DNA of 64,000 bases from Streptomyces seoulensis. GTDB lineage: Bacteria > Actinomycetota > Actinomycetes > Streptomycetales > Streptomycetaceae. Position 1 is the first letter of the stretch, and every line of letters begins with the position of its first letter. Under the pieces are notes generated by a model. It worked only from the letters and a program-made list of their open reading frames with translations, was not told the origin of the DNA and made no database searches. Both the position numbers and the translations under genes were made by a program. The stretch lies in the NCBI GenBank assembly GCA_013364255.1, contig CP054936.1, forward strand, positions 434,001 to 498,000, written 5' to 3'. This document shows positions 58,525 to 64,000 of this stretch, one piece after another.

Positions 58525-59265
58525 ATGGTGAGGCTCAAGGACAAGGTGGCCGTGGTGACCGGCGGCGCCAGGGGACTCGGACTGAAGATCACCGAGGCGT
58601 TCGTCGCCGAGGGCGCCCGGGTGGTGGTCGCCGCGCGGGGCGCCGCGGGGGCGGCCGAGGCCCTCGCTCACCTTGGGGAGCGGGCTGTCTTCGCGCAGGC
58701 GGACGTCCGGGACGCGGCATCGGTGCGGTCGTTGCTCGGTGTGGCGGCGGACCGGTTCGGCGGGGTGGACATCATGGTCGCCAACGCGGGACTGAGCCGG
58801 CCGGGACCGGTGGCGGGCCTCGCGTTCGAGGACTGGTCGGACGCGCTGGACACCAACCTCAACGGGCTCTTCCACTGTGTGAAGGAGGCCGTGCCCCATC
58901 TGGAGAAGAGTGGGGACGGGCGGATCATCACGCTCTCCTCGGCACTGGGCAGCCGGCCCACCCGCGGGGCGGCCTCGTACTGCTCGACGAAGGCCGCGAC
59001 GGAGATGTTCACGCGCGTGGTCGCACTGGAACTGGCACCCCGGGGCATCACCGTCAACTGCCTCTCCCCCGGCTTCATCGACGAGGGGATGGGCAAGCTG
59101 CTGGCGGCCAACGAGGCCGTCTGGAGCCAGTACGCCCCGAAGGTCGCGCTGGGCCGGATGGGCTCGGGCGAGGAGGTCGGGGACGCCGCCGTCTACCTGG
59201 CCTCCGCCACCGGCTCGTACGTCAACGGGCACGTGCTGGAGATCAACGGCGGCCTGTCCTGGTGA
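58525..59265 (+). CDS. SDR-family oxidoreductase
   Basis: 246 residues from the ATG at 58525 with GAGGGAGG upstream. Classical SDR: VVTGGARGLGLKITEAFVAEG, NAGLSRPG, catalytic Ser in TLSSALGS, YCSTKAA (Tyr, Lys), and LSPGFIDEG. It may be a polyketide tailoring or sugar 4-ketoreductase. Similar reductases occur in many pyranonaphthoquinone clusters. The reaction cannot be decided from sequence alone. Confidence 0.88.
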   Translation: MVRLKDKVAVVTGGARGLGLKITEAFVAEGARVVVAARGAAGAAEALAHLGERAVFAQADVRDAASVRSLLGVAADRFGGVDIMVANAGLSRPGPVAGLAFEDWSDALDTNLNGLFHCVKEAVPHLEKSGDGRIITLSSALGSRPTRGAASYCSTKAATEMFTRVVALELAPRGITVNCLSPGFIDEGMGKLLAANEAVWSQYAPKVALGRMGSGEEVGDAAVYLASATGSYVNGHVLEINGGLSW

Positions 59266-59281
59266 CGGCGGGCCCGCGGCA

Positions 59282-59321
59282 GCGCGGAGGGCGGCACCCC
59301 CGTGGGTGCCGCCCTCCGCGC
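59282..59321. terminator. bidirectional terminator, 18-bp perfect stem
   Basis: GCGCGGAGGGCGGCACCC and its exact reverse complement around a 4-nt loop, between two convergent SDR genes. Confidence 0.9.
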
Positions 59322-59334
59322 CGTCCTGAGGCAG

Positions 59335-60123
59335 TCAGGCGCCGGCGGTGACCGCGACGCTCTGCCCGGTGACGGCGGTGTTGGCCGCCGAGGCAAGGAA
59401 CACCACCACCCGGGCCACCTCGGTCGCCTCCAGCAACCGGTTCAGCGGACTCCTGGCCGCGTAGCGGTCCGCCACGCCGAACCCGGTGGCGATGCGCTCC
59501 TCGTTGCGGAAGGTGCGGGTCAGGCCCGGGACGACGACGTTGGACAGGATGTCCCCGTCTCGGCCGAGGCTGAAGGCCGTACTGCGGGAGAAGCCGTGCA
59601 GCGCCGCCTTGGCGGCCGCGTAGTACTCGGAACCGATCCGGCCCCCGTCGGTCTCCAGCACCCCTTCGGTGACCAGGCTCGACGACAGGTGCACGATCCG
59701 TCCCCAGCCACTGCGCCGCATCGATGGGGCGACCCGCCGGGTCAGCTCGACGGCACCCTCGATGTTGTCGCGCAGCTTGCCCTGCCAGTCGTCGCCGACC
59801 TCCTCGAACCGGTCCCCCGGTGGTCGGAAGCCGAAGGGACGCAGCGCGTTGTTGACCAGGACGTCGGCGCGGCCGGTCCAGTCGAGCGCTGCCTCGGTGA
59901 AGGTGCGGGCGGTGGCGGGGTCGCCCAGGTCGTACGGAGCGGTGCGGGCCCGGCCGCCGGCCTTCTCGACCAGGCGCGCGGTGCTCGCGGCGTCCTCGGG
60001 CCGGGAGCGGTATCCGACCAGCACGTCGGCGCCCTCCGCGCCGAAGGCCGCCGCGATCTCCCGGCCCATGCCGCCGGACGCGCCGGTGACGAGGACGGTG
60101 CGGTGTCTCAGACCGAGGTCCAT
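59335..60123 (-). CDS. SDR-family oxidoreductase
   Basis: 262 residues. SDR signatures: VLVTGASGGMGREIAAAFGAEGADV, VNNALRPFGF (NNAG variant), HLSSSLV with catalytic Ser, YYAAAKAALHGFSRS (Tyr and Lys), and VVPGLTRTF. It is only distantly similar to the SDR at 58525. It lies 7 bp downstream of the membrane acyltransferase gene, so the two are probably cotranscribed with the methyltransferase gene upstream. Confidence 0.87.
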   Translation of the reverse strand: MDLGLRHRTVLVTGASGGMGREIAAAFGAEGADVLVGYRSRPEDAASTARLVEKAGGRARTAPYDLGDPATARTFTEAALDWTGRADVLVNNALRPFGFRPPGDRFEEVGDDWQGKLRDNIEGAVELTRRVAPSMRRSGWGRIVHLSSSLVTEGVLETDGGRIGSEYYAAAKAALHGFSRSTAFSLGRDGDILSNVVVPGLTRTFRNEERIATGFGVADRYAARSPLNRLLEATEVARVVVFLASAANTAVTGQSVAVTAGA

Positions 60124-60129
60124 ACGGCG

Positions 60130-61305
60130 TCACCCCGCCACGGGGGTCGAGGCCGCCCCGTCCCGCCGCCCCGGATGCGCGGGCGGCGGTGAGCCGCCCC
60201 GCCCGCGCGCACCGGACAGGCGGCGTACCGCCGGCACCTCGACCGCGCGGTACAGGAGCCAGGCGGCCAGCAGGGTGAGGGCGAAGTCCAGGACGATCAC
60301 GCCGAGCGCGGGCAGGGTGTCCCAGGTGCGACCGGGCACCCGGCCCATCGGGCCGTACCACATGACCAGCATGTGGACCATGTAGAAGGCGAAGGACAGC
60401 TCGCCCAGGAGGACCGCGGCGCGGGTGCGGAAGGACGACCGGCGGCCCTGGACGTCGGCGGTGGCCCCGGCGGCCACGATGAGCGCCAGCGGGACGACGG
60501 TGGGCGCGACGACGCCGTAGGCGCCGGGCAGCCATACGGTCAGCGCGTAGCCCGGGATCAGGGTGAGCAGCGCCGGGCCCAGCCCCAGCGGGATCCAGCG
60601 GCCGGTCAGCACGATGCGGGCCATCACGATGCCGAGCGAGAACTCCAGCAGCCGGCTGACCGGCAGGCAGTACACGAACCAGTACTGGTACCAGGAGATC
60701 GGGTAGTACGGCATGTCCGGTTCGGTGGGCAGCAGTTGCGAGGCGAGCGCCACCAGGACCGTGCCCGCGACCAGCAGTCCGGCGCACAGCCACAGCATGC
60801 GCTCCGGGATGGCCCGCACCCGGCGCGCCAGCCACGGGAAGGAGAGGTAGAACAGCAACTCGGCGGCGAGGGACCAGCTCGGCCCGTTGGTGCCGAAGAA
60901 GACGTCCTCGACCGGGAACCATGCCTGGACCAGGAAGAAGGACGGGACGGTGTTGCCGACGGTGGCCGCGGAGCCGCCGAGCCACACCATGAGCACCAGC
61001 CCGAGCGCCCAGGTGACCAGGTGGTTGGGGAAGATCTTCGCTAGCCGGCGGCGCCAGAAGGCGGTCGGCCGGTCGGTGTCGCGTGCCGACCAGGTCAGCA
61101 CGAACCCGCTGAGGACGAAGAAGAACCCGACCCCGACGAAGCCCAGTTTGGAGACGTAGTCGATCAGGCTCCCCTCCAGCTCCTTGTCGGTGAAGACGCC
61201 GTAGGTGAACGCGTGGCAGACGAACACCATCAGGGAGGCCGCGAACCGCATCCCGGTCAGCGTGGGCAGCCGGGACGGGCGCCGGGTGTCGACGTCGGTG
61301 CTCAC
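60130..61305 (-). CDS. acyltransferase 3 family membrane acyltransferase
   Basis: 391 residues with about ten hydrophobic segments. Family start LPTLTGMRFAASLMVFVCHAFTYGVF (His in the catalytic R/H region), then GFVGVGFFFVLSGFVLTWSARD with the conserved SGF/FVL motif. OafA/MdmB-type enzymes acylate sugars or glycosylated natural products at the membrane. Here it may acylate the deoxysugar or aglycone. Its start overlaps the methyltransferase stop by 4 bp. Confidence 0.9.
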   Translation of the reverse strand: MSTDVDTRRPSRLPTLTGMRFAASLMVFVCHAFTYGVFTDKELEGSLIDYVSKLGFVGVGFFFVLSGFVLTWSARDTDRPTAFWRRRLAKIFPNHLVTWALGLVLMVWLGGSAATVGNTVPSFFLVQAWFPVEDVFFGTNGPSWSLAAELLFYLSFPWLARRVRAIPERMLWLCAGLLVAGTVLVALASQLLPTEPDMPYYPISWYQYWFVYCLPVSRLLEFSLGIVMARIVLTGRWIPLGLGPALLTLIPGYALTVWLPGAYGVVAPTVVPLALIVAAGATADVQGRRSSFRTRAAVLLGELSFAFYMVHMLVMWYGPMGRVPGRTWDTLPALGVIVLDFALTLLAAWLLYRAVEVPAVRRLSGARGRGGSPPPAHPGRRDGAASTPVAG

Positions 61306-62132
61306 GCCCGCGGCTCCCGCGCCTTGCGTCCGACCGCGATGACATAGCCGAGAACCTCGCCCTCCAGCACGCCGACCTTGGACAGCATGGCCTTGAACTC
61401 GTCGGCGAACTCCTTGCCGCCGCGCTCCGCGATGTAGGCGTACTTCTCGTCCAGCACCTCGGGGATGCGGGCGGCGGAGCGGTGCAGGTGCGCGGTGGCG
61501 TCCTCGAACCGGGAGATCTCCAGTCCCGCGCCCAGGAGCAGTTCGCGGTAGCCCTCAATGGTGGGCAGCGCCTCGACGGTGAAGCCCTCCTTCAGCGCGA
61601 CGCGCTGCTCGGGTGTCAGACCGGTGCGCTCGGCGTAGTCCGACAGCACGAACCGGCCGCCGGGCACGAGGACCCGCTCGATCTCGCGGAGCGCCTTCGG
61701 TCGATCGGACATGTACATGATGGCCTCGGACGCCCAGACCGCGTCGAAGGAGCGGTCCGGGTAGGGCAGCGCCATGCCGTCGGCCTGCGCGAAGACGACC
61801 TGCCCCGCCACCCCGGCCTCGGCGGCCAGCCGTTCGCCCTGCCCGACCTGCTCGGCACTGACGTTGATGCCGACGACCCGGGCCCCCGTCGCCTTCGCGG
61901 CCGCGATGGCCGGTCGGCCGAACCCGCAGCCCACGTCGAGCAGACGGTCGCCCTCGCCCAGTTCGGCGGCCTCGATCATCACCTCGGTGTGGCGTTCCTT
62001 GGGGTCGGTCCCCGGCTTCTCGTCATCGAAGTACCCGATGTGCAGGTTGAAGCCGCTCAGGCCGAAGAGCCAGCTGCGGTCGTCGAAGTACTCGCCGACC
62101 TCGTCGGCCGTCTTGGATTCGTACGTGGTCAT
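61302..62132 (-). CDS. class I SAM-dependent methyltransferase
   Basis: 276 residues from the ATG at 62132; an upstream extension of 28 codons is possible but crosses the divergent promoter. Motif I LLDVGCGFGRPAIAAAKATGARVVGINVSAEQV, then FDAVWASEAIMYMSDRPKALREIERVLVPGGRFVLSDY. It resembles small-molecule C-, N- or O-methyltransferases that start with a YFDDRSWLFGLSGFNLHIGYF-like substrate lid. It could be the sugar N-methyltransferase expected for a forosamine-like pathway, or act on the polyketide. Confidence 0.88.
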   Translation of the reverse strand: MTTYESKTADEVGEYFDDRSWLFGLSGFNLHIGYFDDEKPGTDPKERHTEVMIEAAELGEGDRLLDVGCGFGRPAIAAAKATGARVVGINVSAEQVGQGERLAAEAGVAGQVVFAQADGMALPYPDRSFDAVWASEAIMYMSDRPKALREIERVLVPGGRFVLSDYAERTGLTPEQRVALKEGFTVEALPTIEGYRELLLGAGLEISRFEDATAHLHRSAARIPEVLDEKYAYIAERGGKEFADEFKAMLSKVGVLEGEVLGYVIAVGRKAREPRA

Positions 62133-62186
62133 GTTCCCGGCACCTCGTTCCAACGACAATCCGTCGGGCACCACGCTGGGCAGCCG

Positions 62187-62244
62187 CTCTCGAAGGCCGG
62201 TGGAGGCCGCCTCCACACGGCGGGCGTTCCACCGGCTCTCGAAG
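62187..62244. promoter_or_regulatory. repeat-rich divergent promoter element
   Basis: CTCTCGAAG occurs at 62187-62195 and 62236-62244 (49 bp apart), and GCCGGTGGA (62196-62204) is inverted as TCCACCGGC (62228-62236). GTTCCACCGGCTCTCGA (62226-62242) is similar to elements at 52253 and 58449. It lies between the methyltransferase and aminotransferase genes. Confidence 0.5.
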
Positions 62245-62301
62245 CCGCGTCAAGGTCCCCGGCCGACCCTGCGGACATCCGTCCGCAACAGAGGGGACCC
62301 C

Positions 62302-63441
62302 GTGATTCATCTCTTCCAGCCCCAGACAGGCGACGAGGAACTGGCCGCCGTCGCCGAGGTGTTCGCCGACAAGTGGCTCGGCCACGGGCCGCGCACCACA
62401 GCCTTCGAGGCGGAGTTCGCCGCCCACGTCGGGGTGGACCCCGAACACATGATCTTCCTCAACTCCGGTACTGCGGGGCTCTTCCTGGCCCTGGAGTGCC
62501 TCGACCTGCGGGAGGGCGACGAGGTCGTCATGCCCTCGCTGAGCTTCCTGGCCGCCGCCAACGCCGTGCTGGCCGCGGGCGCCCGCCCGGTCTTCTGCGA
62601 TGCCGACCCCCGCACCCTCAACCCGGCCGCCGCGCACGTCGAGGCCGCACTGTCCGAGCGCACCAGGGCCGTCGTCGTGCTGCACTACGGCGGTTGCCCG
62701 GGCGACATCGAGGCCATCGCCGAGCTCTGCCGCGAGCGGGGCGTCCCGCTGGTGGAGGACGCGGCCTGCTCGGTCGGCTCCCGGGTCCGCGGCCGGGCCG
62801 CCGGCAGCTTCGGCGACCTGGCCATGTGGAGCTTCGACGCGATGAAGGTACTGGTCACCGGCGACGGCGGCATGCTGTACGTACGCGACCGGGCGCGAGC
62901 GGACCGGGCCCGCCGCCTCGCCTACCACGGCCTCGTCCAGTCCAGCGGTTTCGGGCACGCCCGGGTCTCCGGCCGATGGTGGGAACTGGACGTGCCGGAG
63001 ATCGGCCGCCGCGTCGTCGGCAACGACCTGACCGCGGCGATCGGCCGGGTCCAGCTGCGCCGGCTGCCCGACCTCGTCGCCCGGCGCCGGGAGATCGTCG
63101 AGCTGTACGACCGCGAACTGGCCGGGGTCGAGGACGTGCTGACACCCCCGCCGCCGCCCGCCGGCCACGAGTCGACGCACTACTTCTACTGGGTCCAGTT
63201 CGAGGGCGGTATCCGCGACGAGATCGCGGGGGAACTGCTGGCGGCCGACATCTACACCACCTTCCGCTACGCCCCTCTGCACAAGGTCTCCGCCTACCGC
63301 CGCGAGGGCGGCCCGGATCTGCCCGGCTCGGACCGGGCCGCCGAACGCACGCTCTGCCTGCCGCTGCACCCGGGCCTGTCCGACGACGACGTGCGCACGG
63401 TCTGCGCGGCCCTGCGCAAGGCCGTCGCGGCCCACCGTTAG
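62302..63441 (+). CDS. DegT-family NDP-sugar aminotransferase (SpnR-like)
   Basis: 379 residues from a GTG preceded by GAGGGG. DegT/DnrJ/EryC1 fold: FLNSGTAGLFLALECLDLREGDEVVMPSLSFLAAANAVLAAGA, VEDAACSVGSRV, and MWSFDAMKVLVTGDGG with Schiff-base Lys182 (so an aminotransferase, unlike the His-type 3-dehydratase at 41154). With 2,3-dehydratase, 3-ketoreductase and 3-dehydratase genes present, a 4-aminotransferase completes the set for a 4-amino-2,3,4,6-tetradeoxyhexose such as forosamine. A C-3 aminotransferase role is the main alternative. Confidence 0.9.
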   Translation: MIHLFQPQTGDEELAAVAEVFADKWLGHGPRTTAFEAEFAAHVGVDPEHMIFLNSGTAGLFLALECLDLREGDEVVMPSLSFLAAANAVLAAGARPVFCDADPRTLNPAAAHVEAALSERTRAVVVLHYGGCPGDIEAIAELCRERGVPLVEDAACSVGSRVRGRAAGSFGDLAMWSFDAMKVLVTGDGGMLYVRDRARADRARRLAYHGLVQSSGFGHARVSGRWWELDVPEIGRRVVGNDLTAAIGRVQLRRLPDLVARRREIVELYDRELAGVEDVLTPPPPPAGHESTHYFYWVQFEGGIRDEIAGELLAADIYTTFRYAPLHKVSAYRREGGPDLPGSDRAAERTLCLPLHPGLSDDDVRTVCAALRKAVAAHR

Positions 63442-63450
63442 GAGTCCCGG

Positions 63451-64000
63451 ATGCGCCTCGTCTTCCTCGCCGCCCTGGCCAAGACCCTGCACGAGGTCAC
63501 CATCGGCCTCGACCTCGCCGAACAGCTCGCCGACGCCGGCGTCGAGAGCCACTTCGTCGTCAACCCCTACAACGAGGAGCAGCTGCGCGCCGCCCGGCTC
63601 CCCCACACCCTGGTGGAGCCGGAACTCGGCGCGGACGTCCGCCAGGTCGTGCACCGGGTCGTGAAGGAGTTCCGCGCCGACGCGGTCGTCCTCGTCGACT
63701 ACCTCGCGCACTGGATGACGTTCAAGGTCGGCTACCGCACCGACCCCTGGTTCGTGGAGGACCTCGGGCTGCCGGTCATCCCCCTTGACCTGTACGACCT
63801 GGAGAACACGAGCCGGCGCGTGGAGATCCTCGGCACCACCATGGAGGTCGACGACAACCTGACGCGGATGCCGGTGCAGCTGCTGCCGGTGCCGATGAAC
63901 CGGCCGCAGGTCACCGCCTCGGGCCGCGGCCTGCCCTACCGCGCGAACCGGACCCTCGCCCCGCTGACCGCGGCCGCCCGGCGGGAGACCCGTGCCTGCC
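63451..64000 (+). CDS. partial CDS, glycosyltransferase-like (DUF6365-like?) N-terminus
   Basis: An ATG at 63451 with TAGGAG upstream opens a frame that runs off the window with 183 residues visible and no stop. It starts MRLVFLAALAKTLHEVTIGLDLAEQL, then VESHFVVNPYNEEQL, AVVLVDYLAHWMTF and LGLPVIPLDLYDLENTSRRVEI. The alternating strands and helices look like the N-terminal domain of a GT-B glycosyltransferase, without the usual DesVII/UrdGT2 sequence. It follows the aminotransferase by 9 bp. The family assignment is tentative. Confidence 0.6.
   Translation, partial: MRLVFLAALAKTLHEVTIGLDLAEQLADAGVESHFVVNPYNEEQLRAARLPHTLVEPELGADVRQVVHRVVKEFRADAVVLVDYLAHWMTFKVGYRTDPWFVEDLGLPVIPLDLYDLENTSRRVEILGTTMEVDDNLTRMPVQLLPVPMNRPQVTASGRGLPYRANRTLAPLTAAARRETRAC

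Noticed and set aside
61482..63788. 768-codon rightward open frame across the methyltransferase and aminotransferase genes
   Set aside because: Gly/Arg-rich translation without domains; the real genes are in other frames with good starts.
1..64000. CRISPR arrays, tRNA/rRNA genes, insertion sequences, integrase or att sites
   Set aside because: None were seen by eye; the tandem repeats found are short, contiguous and lack spacers, and no transposase-like protein is encoded.

Overview
The window is high-GC, densely packed DNA with GTG starts, ATGA/GTGA gene overlaps, rare TTA (bldA) codons, a SARP regulator and two secondary-metabolite gene sets. It fits a Streptomyces or close relative. All functional calls come from reading translations and motifs; no database search was run.

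Left flank (1-3.3 kb): unrelated small genes (SMI1/KNR4, alpha/beta hydrolase, GNAT, VOC protein).

Cluster A (about 3.3-25.1 kb): two divergent, tightly coupled operons from the AT-richer gap 14166-14502. Together with a nearby ATP-grasp gene they encode three free-standing acyl carrier proteins, two adenylating ligases, two ATP-grasp ligases, a PPTase, a radical SAM 2,3-aminomutase, two aminotransferases, a ProA-like reductase, a TrpB-like PLP enzyme without the catalytic Glu, two acyl-CoA-dehydrogenase-fold enzymes, a flavin reductase, a thioesterase and two BtrH-like (papain/C39-type) proteins. There is no modular NRPS or PKS. The logic resembles butirosin side-chain assembly, with amino acids tailored on free carriers and then transferred by a Cys-His-Asp acyltransferase, but the gene set is much larger and I do not recognise it as a known pathway. 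A LysR regulator with two TTA codons closes the locus. The exporter also has a TTA codon.

Middle (25.4-34.4 kb): an ArsR-type regulator, an M23 peptidase, and a complete urea-transporter/urease operon (transporter-ureA-B-C-F-G-D, no ureE) preceded by a perfect 21-bp palindrome.

Cluster B (34.4-64 kb, running off the right end): a type II polyketide locus of apparent pyranonaphthoquinone (benzoisochromanequinone) type. It has ACP, ketoreductase, aromatase/cyclase, PPTase, acyl-CoA carboxylase beta and epsilon, homologues of actinorhodin tailoring enzymes (ActVI-ORF1, ActVI-ORFA, ActVI-ORF2, ActVA-ORF5 types), and deoxysugar genes whose combination matches the forosamine pathway. The KS-alpha/KS-beta pair is missing. 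In its expected place lies a short scar that joins a KS-alpha start to a KS-beta end, downstream of SARP-type 11-bp repeats. A three-gene efflux/reductase operon has a near-ideal SoxR-type promoter, suggesting induction by a redox-active quinone product.

No tRNA, rRNA, CRISPR array or insertion sequence was seen.
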